Shown: piece by piece, positions 1 to 6,795 of the stretch
Position numbering within the stretch: the first letter of the stretch is position 1
How the letters are laid out: each line of letters opens with the position of its first letter
Assembly: GCA_017995595.1 (NCBI GenBank)
Contig: JAGOIO010000028.1
Location: 1 to 10,331 of the forward strand
Direction: 5' to 3'
Length of the DNA stretch: 10,331 bases
Origin: a bacterium
GTDB lineage: Bacteria > Cyanobacteriota > Vampirovibrionia > Gastranaerophilales > Gastranaerophilaceae
Notes under the pieces: model-generated
The model's database searches: none
Seen by the model: the letters and a program-made list of their open reading frames with translations, nothing else
Told to the model about the DNA's origin: nothing
Translations under genes and position numbers: made by a program

Positions 1-793
1 TTTTGCACACTTTAAATAGAGCTTCAGCACTATCAAGTGAAATCATATTTGCCCCGTCGCAAAGTGCTTTGTCCGGATTAGGGTGAACCTCGAAGAACAG
101 AGCGTTAGCACCTGCAGCCATTGCCGAGCGAGCAAGTACAGGAACGAATCTTCTGTCTCCGCCTGAGCATTCGCCGTTAGCTCCAGGAAGTTGAACGCTA
201 TGTGTTGCATCAAACACAACAGGGTAGCCAAAAGTTTGCATAATCGGAACGGCCCTAAAATCAGTTACTAAGTTGTTGTATCCGAAAGTCGTACCTCTGT
301 CAGTTACCAAAATGTTAGAATTTCCAGTATTTTCCACTTTTTTGATTAAAGGTTTCATTTGTTCAGGTGCAAGAAATTGACCTTTTTTTATATTAACAAT
401 TTTTCCTGTATTTCCTGCTGAAACGAGTAAATCTGTTTGTCTGCATAAAAAAGCCGGAATTTGTAGTATATCTGCGACTTCTGATGCGATTTTTGCCTGC
501 TCAGGTGCGTGAATATCAGTTACGATTGGTACTCCAAACTCATTTTTTACGGACAAAAGCATTTCAAGACCTTTTTCAATTCCAGGGCCTCTGTAGGAAT
601 TTATGGAAGAACGATTTGCTTTGTCAAAAGAAGATTTGAAAACAAAATTTATATTGAGTTTTTCAGTTATTTCTTTTAAGCCTTGAGCGGTTTCATTTAA
701 AATTTCTTGGCTTTCGATAACGCAAGGTCCTGCAAGGATTGTCAGCTTATCTCCGCCTATTTCAAAATTATTTAATTTAATTTTTTTCATCAT
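1..793 (-). CDS. kdsA: 3-deoxy-8-phosphooctulonate synthase (KDO-8-P synthase), 3' end cut by window edge
   Basis: Condenses phosphoenolpyruvate with arabinose-5-phosphate to KDO-8-phosphate, the committed cytoplasmic step to the KDO sugar of lipopolysaccharide. I translated 264 residues from the minus strand. Family motifs in order: LAGPCVIES (about 20-28), FKSSFDKANRSS, GPGIEKGL, VTDIHAPEQA, LQIPAFLCRQTDLL, DRGTTFGYNNLVTDFR, FDATHSVQLPG, SGGDRRFVPVLARSA, FFEVHPNPDKALCDGAN. Only a few C-terminal residues should be missing compared with the usual 270-280. The Cys in AGPC, with the His of THSVQ, the Glu of FFEVHP and the Asp of CDGAN, matches the four metal ligands of the metal-dependent class (Aquifex type) rather than the E. 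coli type. The start is ATGATG with no Shine-Dalgarno; an extended -10 lies 6 bases upstream, suggesting a leaderless message. Its presence implies a Gram-negative outer membrane. Confidence 0.96.
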   Translation of the reverse strand, partial: MMKKIKLNNFEIGGDKLTILAGPCVIESQEILNETAQGLKEITEKLNINFVFKSSFDKANRSSINSYRGPGIEKGLEMLLSVKNEFGVPIVTDIHAPEQAKIASEVADILQIPAFLCRQTDLLVSAGNTGKIVNIKKGQFLAPEQMKPLIKKVENTGNSNILVTDRGTTFGYNNLVTDFRAVPIMQTFGYPVVFDATHSVQLPGANGECSGGDRRFVPVLARSAMAAGANALFFEVHPNPDKALCDGANMISLDSAEALFKVCK

Positions 794-799
794 AGAATA

Positions 800-808
800 A
801 TTATAGCA
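800..808 (-). promoter_or_regulatory. extended -10 promoter of kdsA, leaderless geometry
   Basis: Read on the minus strand the sequence is TGCTATAAT, a perfect extended -10 element. Only six bases separate the hexamer from the kdsA ATG at 793, so transcription should begin at or next to the start codon. No convincing -35 hexamer was found at 16-18 bp spacing. Confidence 0.6.
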
Positions 809-855
809 AAAACAAATTTATTTGTATTATTTGTGTGGTGAAAACTTTAACGTTG

Positions 856-883
856 TTGAAACTTTCTTAAAATGTGGTATAAT
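856..883 (+). promoter_or_regulatory. sigma70-type promoter of the pilin-like gene
   Basis: TTGAAA (856-861), a 16-bp spacer, then TATAAT (878-883) preceded by TGG (an extended -10). A Shine-Dalgarno AAGGA lies at 906-910, eight bases before ATG 919. Both elements point to 919 as the intended start, upstream of the poly-G run. Confidence 0.7.
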
Positions 884-918
884 ATAATATATTAGAACAA
901 AAAATAAGGAATAAGAAT

Positions 919-1705
919 ATGCTAAAGAATACTATTATTACTGCGTTATGTCCCCGGGGGGGGGGGCAAACTCTCTAGGCATAAGCTTTTTGCGTTTACT
1001 TTGGCTGAAATATTAATCGTTTTAGGCATTATTGGTATTATTGCAGAAATGACTATTCCAACTCTTATGCAGAGTGTTGGTGAGCGAGAAGTTGTTTCTA
1101 AATTAAAAAAAGATTATACTGTTATTTCAAATGCTTATAATTTAATAAAAGAGGACGAAGGTACTTATGATTCTTGGGGTACAGGAGATATGAGTAGTGC
1201 AAATACTCATATAATTATCGGAAATATGTTCAAAGAACAATTAAAATTTTCTGTGAATTGTATTGGTAAGTCTAAAGATGAAGTTATAAGTAAGTGTGGC
1301 GATTTCGAAGCAAAGCCTGAAGAAGATTCAAGAGCAATTCTTTCAGATGGTACACTTATTGCATTTAGAGGGTGGTCTCCAGATTGCTCATGGCACTGGG
1401 GAAATAGCGGTTTATTGACTAATGTTTGCGGATATATTGCTGTTGATATAAATGGTCTAAAAAACCCAAATGTTGCAGGTAAAGATAGATTTGATTTTTT
1501 GATTGCAAAAGACGGTATTGTGCCATGGGGAACTGTGGGGCAAATATATTATAAATTTCCTGACTATTGTAATAAGAATGTAGGGAAAAACTTGGTTGAT
1601 GTTACAATTGGTGGAGCTTGTACTGCGTGGATAATTTATAATGAAAATATGGACTACTTACACTGCGATGATTTGAGTTGGACAGGCAAAACAAGGTGCG
1701 ATTAA
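919..1705 (+). CDS. type IV pilin/pseudopilin-like protein, frameshifted at a G11 tract (phase OFF as read)
   Basis: Prepilin-type protein expected to be inserted in the inner membrane, trimmed by prepilin peptidase and assembled into a pilus or type II secretion pseudopilus. From ATG 919 the frame passes through the G run and stops at TAG 976-978. The body, ending at TAA 1705, is in the next frame, which has no ATG between its upstream stop (TAA at 923) and the membrane segment. With one G fewer (or two more) the product is 261 aa: leader MLKNTIITALCPRGGGKLSR, then HKLFA, cleavage before FTLAE (Phe +1, Glu +5), a hydrophobic helix LIVLGIIGIIAE, then a globular domain with eight cysteines and a DINGLKNPNVAGKDRF motif. 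Position -1 is Ala instead of the usual Gly. The long intact body argues against an old pseudogene. A TTG at 1001 would be an implausible start because it lies inside the membrane helix. Confidence 0.8.
956..966 (+). repeat. homopolymeric G11 tract in the pilin leader (candidate phase-variation switch)
   Basis: Eleven consecutive G, preceded by four C (952-955), in otherwise AT-rich DNA. The tract lies between a good start signal and the prepilin cleavage motif. From ATG 919 to the TTG codon of FTLAE is 82 bases (82 mod 3 = 1), so G10 or G13 restores the frame and G11 does not. Confidence 0.9.
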
Positions 1706-1749
1706 TTCGCATTTGAGGTAATTTTAACTGCCATTCTCGAAGTTTTATT

Positions 1750-1765
1750 AGCTATGACGATAGCT
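1750..1765. other. short hairpin between the pilin gene and gatB
   Basis: Perfect 6-bp stem AGCTAT / ATAGCT around a GACG loop, 45 bases after the pilin stop. Only a weak T-rich stretch follows, so it is at best a poor terminator. The rest of this 146-base gap holds the gatB promoter. Confidence 0.35.
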
Positions 1766-1808
1766 TGTAAGTTTCTTATGTTAAAAAAAGTATTCATCTT
1801 TTTATTTG

Positions 1809-1843
1809 TGGTAAAATAAAATTAAACGAAGTTTAAATAAGGA
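1809..1843 (+). promoter_or_regulatory. gatB extended -10 promoter and ribosome binding site
   Basis: TGG followed by TAAAAT (1812-1817) resembles the extended -10 seen before the pilin gene; no good -35 is visible. AAGGA at 1839-1843 lies eight bases before ATG 1852, so this message has a normal leader. Confidence 0.55.
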
Positions 1844-1851
1844 ATTTAATT

Positions 1852-3300
1852 ATGGAACAAGAATTAAGAGATAAATACGAAGTCGTTATCGGCTTGGAAG
1901 TTCACGCTCAGCTTAAAACAAAATCAAAAATATTTGCACCTGATAGTGCAGAATTCGGTAATGAACAAAATACACAAATTTGTCCTATTACTTTAGGTAT
2001 GCCTGGAGTTCTACCTGTTTTAAACAAGGAATGTGTTAACATGGGCATTTTGACAGGGTTGGCTCTTAATTGCGAAATTCCAAAGCGTTGTAAATTCGAT
2101 AGAAAACAATATTTTTATCCTGATTTGCCGAAAGGTTATCAAATTTCTCAATATGATGAACCTATTTGCGTTAAGGGGTATTTGGATATTAAAGGCAAAA
2201 GAATTGGTATAACAAGAGCTCACTTGGAAGAAGATGCAGGAAAATTAGTTCACGCAGGTGCTGATGGAATTGCCGGTTCAAGCTACTCTCTTGTAGATTT
2301 GAACAGAGCGGGTGTTCCTCTATTGGAAATAGTTTCTGAACCTGATATGCGTTCAAGTGAAGAAGCTAAAGATTATATGGAAGAATTAAGAGATATTCTA
2401 AGATATATCGGCGTTTGCGATGGTAATTTAGAAGAAGGTTCTATGCGTTGCGATGCGAATATTTCTATCATGCCAAAAGGCTCAAAAGAATTTGGTACTC
2501 GTGCTGAAATTAAGAACGTAAACAGCTTTAAAGCTCTTCAAAGAGCTATTGAATATGAAATTGATCGTCAAATAGATATTGTTGAAGAGGGCGGTAGCGT
2601 TGTTCAAGAAACAAGATTATGGGACGATAATTTCGGCGAAACAAAGTCTATGCGTGGTAAAGAAGATGCTCACGATTACAGATATTTTCCTGAACCTGAC
2701 CTTAATCCACTTGAAATATCTCGTGAATGGGTCGAAAATATCAGAGCAAAAATGCCTGAACTTCCTGCCCAACGTCGTCAAAGATATATGGATTTAGGAC
2801 TTAGCGAGTATGATGCATCAATTATTGTTGAAGAAATGGAATTATCTCTGTTCTTTGACAAGGTTCTCTCTTTGGGTGCTGATGCTAAAATCGCTGTGAA
2901 CTTCCTTATGGGTGAAATTGCAGCATTTTTAAAAGAAGAAAAATTAACTGTTAATCAAACAAAATTAACTCCTGAAAATTTAGCCGAGTTGATTACTTTG
3001 ATTACTAAAAAAACTATTTCAAATAATATCGGTAAAAAAATTATTACTGATATGATGAAAGATGGTACTAAAGCTTCTGCTATTGTAGAAAAGCAAGGTT
3101 TGAGCCAAATTTCTGACGAGGGTGCTATAAAAGAAATCGTTGAAAAAGTTTTGGCTGATAATCAAGCTCAAGTTGAGGCTTACAGAGGCGGTAAAGTTCA
3201 GTTACTTGGCTTCTTCGTTGGACAAGTAATGAAGGCTACAAAAGGAAGAGCTAATCCTAAGTCCGTTAATGAAATCTTGAAAGGTGCATTGGACGGATAA
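1852..3300 (+). CDS. gatB: aspartyl/glutamyl-tRNA(Asn/Gln) amidotransferase subunit B
   Basis: Subunit B of the GatCAB complex, which binds misacylated Glu-tRNA(Gln) or Asp-tRNA(Asn), activates the acyl group with ATP and amidates it with ammonia from GatA. At 482 aa it is full length for the family. Hallmarks in order: YEVVIGLEVHAQL near residue 9, ICPITLGMPGVLPVLN, DRKQYFYPDLPKGYQISQ, RAHLEEDAGK, LVDLNRAGVPLLEIVSEPDM, LEEGSMRCDANIS, TRAEIKNVNSF and DYRYFPEPDL. The helical, YqeY-like tail occupies roughly the last 150 residues and ends GRANPKSVNEILKGAL. gatA and gatC are not adjacent. A tRNA-Gln gene lies further along the window, consistent with the indirect route to Gln-tRNA, though that depends on GlnRS being absent, which cannot be seen here. 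Confidence 0.97.
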   Translation: MEQELRDKYEVVIGLEVHAQLKTKSKIFAPDSAEFGNEQNTQICPITLGMPGVLPVLNKECVNMGILTGLALNCEIPKRCKFDRKQYFYPDLPKGYQISQYDEPICVKGYLDIKGKRIGITRAHLEEDAGKLVHAGADGIAGSSYSLVDLNRAGVPLLEIVSEPDMRSSEEAKDYMEELRDILRYIGVCDGNLEEGSMRCDANISIMPKGSKEFGTRAEIKNVNSFKALQRAIEYEIDRQIDIVEEGGSVVQETRLWDDNFGETKSMRGKEDAHDYRYFPEPDLNPLEISREWVENIRAKMPELPAQRRQRYMDLGLSEYDASIIVEEMELSLFFDKVLSLGADAKIAVNFLMGEIAAFLKEEKLTVNQTKLTPENLAELITLITKKTISNNIGKKIITDMMKDGTKASAIVEKQGLSQISDEGAIKEIVEKVLADNQAQVEAYRGGKVQLLGFFVGQVMKATKGRANPKSVNEILKGALDG

Positions 3301-3369
3301 TTGATGAAATTTGTTCATATTTCTTAATGTTGAATGTATTTTACTAAGTTTTAGAAAAATATTGCCGAC

Positions 3370-4533
3370 ATGGTTAGTATGAATGCATCTGGTATTTTAT
3401 CAAATATTAAAAAATTCCGCTTTGGTGGATTTGAGTTTTACACTTTTTTAAAAGAGAGCGTGGGGGCAAACTTGCAAATTAAAAAATTCGGTAGCAGTAT
3501 GGAGTCTGAAATCTATGAACAACCTATAATTTTGGACAGAATACTAAGAAATTACATAACAGAAGATGGTATTATCAATATTGATTTGCCAATGAACATT
3601 GAAAGTGTTGTTATGGTTGCCAGTGGTTCGTCTTATCATTGTGCAAGATTTTCAGCTGATTTGTTTGGGGAAATCGCAGGTATTGAAGCCCGTGCAATTT
3701 ATTCAAGTGAATTTTTGCTCAAAAGAATAGTTCCGCATAATAGAAATGTATTATACGTATTTATTACTCAATCTGGTGAAACAACAGATACTTTGAGTGC
3801 ATTAAATAAGGCAAAACAACTTGGTGTAAAAACGCTTTGTATAACAAATAAACAAAATTCAACGGCTTGGCAAGATGCTGATTACAAATTGAATTGCTAC
3901 GCAGGTGAAGAAAAAAGTATTGCTGCGACAAAATCTTTGACCGCTCAGATGCTATGCCTTTATTTGACTGCAATAAAATATGCTCAAATGAAGTCTGTTG
4001 ATGTTTCTGCTCATTTGGCTCAATTAAAAAATCTTTCATCTGTTGTAAAAGAATCTTTAAAATTAGATGAAAAAGTTAAACCGTTTGCAAAATTTTTGGC
4101 AAAGTATAAAAATATAATAATTGCAGCTGATGGTATTTCTTACGCAATAGCAAAAGAAGCTTGTTTGAAAATAAAAGAAACATCTTACATAAATGTTATG
4201 TCTCATATTTTGGGTGAATTTATGCATGGTCATGTCGCTGTATTTAATAACAAAGGCGTTTTGGTTTATATTTCTGCCGAGGGACTTTCTTATTCAACAA
4301 TGAGAAATTTGGAAAAAATAAAAGATGATTACAATCCTCCGATTTGCGTTATCGGTAAATCAAACGATAGAGTTAAGACTACATTTAATATTGATTTAGA
4401 AGTTGAAGATAATATTTTAAAAATGTTTTCTAATGCTGTAATTATTCAGTTATTAGCATTGAGGATTGCTGAAACTCTAAATAGAAATGTTGATAAACCA
4501 AGAGGTTTGCATAAAGTTGTTACTCAAGGTTAA
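3370..4533 (+). CDS. GlmS-type SIS-domain aminosugar-phosphate isomerase/deaminase lacking the glutaminase domain
   Basis: Two SIS domains equivalent to the isomerase half of glucosamine-6-phosphate synthase. Motifs: EIYEQP (47-52), ASGSSYHCA (84-92), TQSGETTDTLSA (133-144), EKSIAATKS (181-189), LKIKETSYI (266-274), LGEFMHGHVAV (281-291) and the C-terminal PRGLHKVVTQG. Counterparts of E. coli GlmS Lys485, Glu488, His504 and Lys603 are all present (K267, E270, H286, K382), so the sugar-isomerising site looks intact. There is no N-terminal Cys/Ntn glutaminase domain: at 387 aa it is well short of the roughly 600 aa of GlmS. By analogy with NagB-II/GlmD proteins it may deaminate glucosamine-6-phosphate or use free ammonia; the sequence alone does not decide. 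The start is uncertain: ATG 3370 gives 43 extra residues of unclear role, while ATG 3499 (MESEIYEQP) matches the usual domain start. Neither has a clear Shine-Dalgarno. Confidence 0.88.
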   Translation: MVSMNASGILSNIKKFRFGGFEFYTFLKESVGANLQIKKFGSSMESEIYEQPIILDRILRNYITEDGIINIDLPMNIESVVMVASGSSYHCARFSADLFGEIAGIEARAIYSSEFLLKRIVPHNRNVLYVFITQSGETTDTLSALNKAKQLGVKTLCITNKQNSTAWQDADYKLNCYAGEEKSIAATKSLTAQMLCLYLTAIKYAQMKSVDVSAHLAQLKNLSSVVKESLKLDEKVKPFAKFLAKYKNIIIAADGISYAIAKEACLKIKETSYINVMSHILGEFMHGHVAVFNNKGVLVYISAEGLSYSTMRNLEKIKDDYNPPICVIGKSNDRVKTTFNIDLEVEDNILKMFSNAVIIQLLALRIAETLNRNVDKPRGLHKVVTQG

Positions 4534-4561
4534 AAATATAGAATAAAAATTTATAAAATAG

Positions 4562-4593
4562 AAAAGCGAAAATCTTTGATTTTCGCTTTTTTT
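4562..4593 (+). terminator. intrinsic terminator after the SIS-domain gene
   Basis: Perfect 13-bp stem (4562-4574 with 4578-4590) around a TTT loop, running into a T tract. It ends the gatB/SIS gene run. Its A-rich left side could also act on minus-strand transcripts from the convergent gene at 4613. Confidence 0.92.
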
Positions 4594-4612
4594 ATCTCTT
4601 ATTTTTTTGTAA

Positions 4613-5017
4613 CTAACCTTTTAGTGCTTGATAAGTTTTAAATAACCAGTTTGCAAGATTTCCTGAATCTTCGGCACTATTCATATAAAATCCGCAAGAT
4701 TTTCCGTTGACTGAAACTTTTAAATTTTCTTTTTCTGTAAATGGAACTTTATCGTGGTCATTAACTTCGTTATCATAAAGAAAATTTTTATATTTAGGGT
4801 CTGACGTGTATCTTACAACTTGAACGTCTTTTGCCTCTTTTTCAGGCATTTTGCTGATAACAAATACATCTTTTTCAGGACAACTTTCAAGCTTTTTTTC
4901 AAGCTTTATAATTGCAGATTCAAATGGTTCTGTGTTAAAAAGTCTTCTTACATCTTTTGTCGTTGCAAGGCTTGCTTTAAAATTTGGTGTATTACTACTT
5001 ACTGAATTAACTTGCAT
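4613..5017 (-). CDS. uncharacterised 134-aa protein with an N-terminal SNTPNFKA motif
   Basis: I do not recognise a characterised family. The protein starts MQVNSVSSNTPNFKASLA, followed by a mixed charged, apparently globular soluble region with no membrane segment or signal peptide. It has two cysteines and ends WLFKTYQALKG. A strong GGAG Shine-Dalgarno (AAGGAG read on the minus strand, about 5027-5032) precedes the ATG at 5017. It converges on the SIS gene and shares the terminator region at 4562-4593. The Asn-rich N-terminus ending in a small hydrophobic NFKA element resembles, from memory, the openings of many proteins in Gastranaerophilales; that is inference. Real coding is supported by the ribosome binding site, length and position between terminators. 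Confidence 0.75.
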   Translation of the reverse strand: MQVNSVSSNTPNFKASLATTKDVRRLFNTEPFESAIIKLEKKLESCPEKDVFVISKMPEKEAKDVQVVRYTSDPKYKNFLYDNEVNDHDKVPFTEKENLKVSVNGKSCGFYMNSAEDSGNLANWLFKTYQALKG

Positions 5018-5083
5018 AAAACTACTCCTTATAAACTAACTATACTCTTAAATCCAAAAAACTATATATGTAGCAGTTTATCA

Positions 5084-5118
5084 CAAAAAAAATCGAGATA
5101 TCAAAATCTCGATTTTTT
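5084..5118. terminator. bidirectional-looking terminator after rpmB
   Basis: A 9-bp stem, AATCGAGAT (5091-5099) with ATCTCGATT (5106-5114), has an A run on the left and a T run on the right, so it can work on either strand. On the minus strand it ends rpmB 28 bases after its stop and insulates the 134-aa gene from it. Confidence 0.88.
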
Positions 5119-5141
5119 ATTAAGTATTTTTAAGTATCAAA

Positions 5142-5333
5142 CTAAACAGCTTTTTGAACTTTTCCAGCTTTAATGCATGAAGTACAAACTTTAACTTTTT
5201 TTACAGTACCGTTGATATTAGCTTTAACTGTTTGTAAGTTAGGAGCTTGACGGTTTAAGTTTTGCTTGTGTGAAAAACTTAGTTTAGCTGATTTTAGAGG
5301 TGTTTTACCACAAATTTCACATTGTCTTGACAT
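5142..5333 (-). CDS. rpmB: 50S ribosomal protein L28
   Basis: Small basic protein of the large ribosomal subunit. The 63 residues begin MSRQCEICGKTPLKSAKLSFSHKQNLN, the typical L28 opening, and carry two CxxC pairs (C5/C8 and C50/C53), the zinc-ribbon form of L28. Length is normal for the family. The ribosome binding site AAGGAA lies at about 5342-5347 on the minus strand, and the gene has its own promoter and terminator, so it is transcribed alone despite lying downstream of the histidine kinase gene. Confidence 0.96.
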   Translation of the reverse strand: MSRQCEICGKTPLKSAKLSFSHKQNLNRQAPNLQTVKANINGTVKKVKVCTSCIKAGKVQKAV

Positions 5334-5364
5334 TTTTTTATTCCTTTTATTAATATAAACTACA

Positions 5365-5392
5365 ATTCTAGTGCTTTCTAAGCGTATCTCAA
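5365..5392 (-). promoter_or_regulatory. rpmB promoter
   Basis: On the minus strand: TTGAGA (5392-5387), a 16-bp spacer, TAGAAT (5370-5365), then a short leader with AAAGGAA before ATG 5333. It lies in the gap between the kinase stop and rpmB. Confidence 0.65.
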
Positions 5393-5451
5393 AAATAAAA
5401 GATTTACAAGCACTTTGTTAAATTTAATTACGACATTGACAAGAAAATGTT

Positions 5452-6720
5452 TTAAACAGGTAGTTTTATACAAAATTCTGTACCGATGCCCTCTTCACTT
5501 TTGGCGGTAATCTTGCCACCATGAGATTTTACAATTTGTTGAGATAAGAATAAACCTAATCCTGTACCTATTTTCCTGAATTTCTTAGCTGTTGAGTAAT
5601 ATTTATTGAAAACTTGTTTTAAATTCTCTTCTGAAATACCTTTGCCGTAGTCTTTGACTTTTATCAAAGCGAAGTGTGGTATTGCTTCAAGAATTACATC
5701 GATGTCTTTTGTCTCACTATGAGAAATTGCATTTTGTATTATATTCTTGATGACTCTTTTTATTTGAAATTCATCTACAGAAATCTTTATTTCAGATAAA
5801 GCAATAAAATTTATGTTCAAATTAGCTTTAACTATTATCGGATTCATTTCGCTTATTACACTTTTTGTAAGGTCATTAAGATTTACTTGAATTTTCGTAA
5901 GGTCGATACCGTTTGCCTGAATTTTATACGTATCAAGCAAAATTTGTACAAGTTCCAAAAGCTCGTTGTTACTGGTTTGCATATTTGATAAAGCTTCTTT
6001 TTGCTTGTCATTAATATCACCGAAAGTTCCGTTTACTAAAAATTCTAATATGTTAGAGGCTGCAATAATAGGCACTTTCAAGTCATGTGTTAGAGTTGCA
6101 ACAAAGTCCTCTTTCATTTTGTCAACTTCAACTTGGCTTGTGATATCTTTTATAATCATAATTGTATATTGCTTCTTATCTTCAACCGTAAGTTTCATTG
6201 TACTTGCTTGAAAACTTGAAGATGGTGCATTCTTAATATAAATCTCTGAATTTTTTAGTCTTTCAATATGAGCTTTTTTTGAAATAAGAATATAATCAAA
6301 AATATTTTTATTCATAAGCTTTTTACCGTCTTCTTTAAACCATTTTGTGATTTGAGGAGTGGCTCTTAGAATATTATTCTTATTATCGGTTATTAAAATT
6401 CCGTCTGATAAAGAGTTTATTATTGCTTCAAGAAATTTATTTTGTCTTGTAAGTTCATTTTGATATTCAACAATCATTTGCTCTCTGTCATTAAGGGTTT
6501 CAATCATACGATTTAAACTTTCACTCAAATTGGTAAAATTAGAGTGTTCGAGATTTTCGACTTTAGATGACAAATCTCCGTAACGTATAGAATTAACGGT
6601 ATTTGTAACTTTGCCGAGATAGTCATTTATTTTTGACCATTTTTTATCTGTCTTTTTTATAACAAAGTAAAGAAGTATAAAAATTAAAATGATAAATGAA
6701 TTTACAATATAATAAATCAT
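5452..6720 (-). CDS. membrane-anchored PAS-domain sensor histidine kinase, no adjacent response regulator
   Basis: Autophosphorylating sensor kinase of 422 aa. One N-terminal membrane helix (about 3-21) is followed immediately by a HAMP/coiled-coil-like linker (about 25-95), so there is no extracellular sensor domain. A PAS-like domain spans about 96-195 (SLSDGILITDNKNNILRATP). The HisKA H-box contains THDLKVP with the phosphoacceptor at H212. The HATPase domain has the N-box NIIQNA (N326, N330), G1 DYGKGI (D357) and G2 GTGLGLFLS (385-393). Architecture resembles WalK/PhoR-type kinases trimmed to a single helix. GGAG sits ahead of ATG 6720, and an extended -10 (TGCTATAAT on the minus strand, 6759-6751) drives it. 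Neither neighbour encodes a receiver domain, so its partner must be elsewhere. The signal is unknown. Confidence 0.93.
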   Translation of the reverse strand: MIYYIVNSFIILIFILLYFVIKKTDKKWSKINDYLGKVTNTVNSIRYGDLSSKVENLEHSNFTNLSESLNRMIETLNDREQMIVEYQNELTRQNKFLEAIINSLSDGILITDNKNNILRATPQITKWFKEDGKKLMNKNIFDYILISKKAHIERLKNSEIYIKNAPSSSFQASTMKLTVEDKKQYTIMIIKDITSQVEVDKMKEDFVATLTHDLKVPIIAASNILEFLVNGTFGDINDKQKEALSNMQTSNNELLELVQILLDTYKIQANGIDLTKIQVNLNDLTKSVISEMNPIIVKANLNINFIALSEIKISVDEFQIKRVIKNIIQNAISHSETKDIDVILEAIPHFALIKVKDYGKGISEENLKQVFNKYYSTAKKFRKIGTGLGLFLSQQIVKSHGGKITAKSEEGIGTEFCIKLPV

Positions 6721-6750
6721 ATAAACTCCAATTTGTTTAATTTCAATATG

Positions 6751-6759
6751 ATTATAGCA
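6751..6759 (-). promoter_or_regulatory. extended -10 promoter of the histidine kinase gene
   Basis: TGCTATAAT on the minus strand, about 30 bases before ATG 6720, followed by a leader with a GGAG ribosome binding site. It overlaps the upstream side of the divergent tatD promoter, so the two may compete for polymerase. Confidence 0.65.
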
Positions 6760-6766
6760 GATAAAT

Positions 6767-6795
6767 TTGAAAATAATAATAGTTTGGGCTAAAAT
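6767..6795 (+). promoter_or_regulatory. tatD promoter, leaderless geometry
   Basis: TTGAAA (6767-6772), a 17-bp spacer and TAAAAT (6790-6795). Only six bases (TGCCTT) separate the -10 from the tatD ATG at 6802, and no Shine-Dalgarno is present. The transcript should begin at or beside the start codon. Confidence 0.7.

Noticed and set aside
1001..1705. Pilin gene starting at TTG 1001
   Set aside because: This start lies inside the hydrophobic helix, after the FT of the cleavage motif, with no ribosome binding site. The promoter and AAGGA upstream point to ATG 919.
3304..3327. Tiny ORF MKFVHIS after gatB
   Set aside because: Seven codons. The resemblance to metallophosphatase openings is coincidental in AT-rich DNA, and nothing follows in frame.
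4820..5039. Plus-strand ORFs opposite the 134-aa gene
   Set aside because: Phe/Leu/Ser-rich shadow translations of a minus-strand gene that has a good ribosome binding site.
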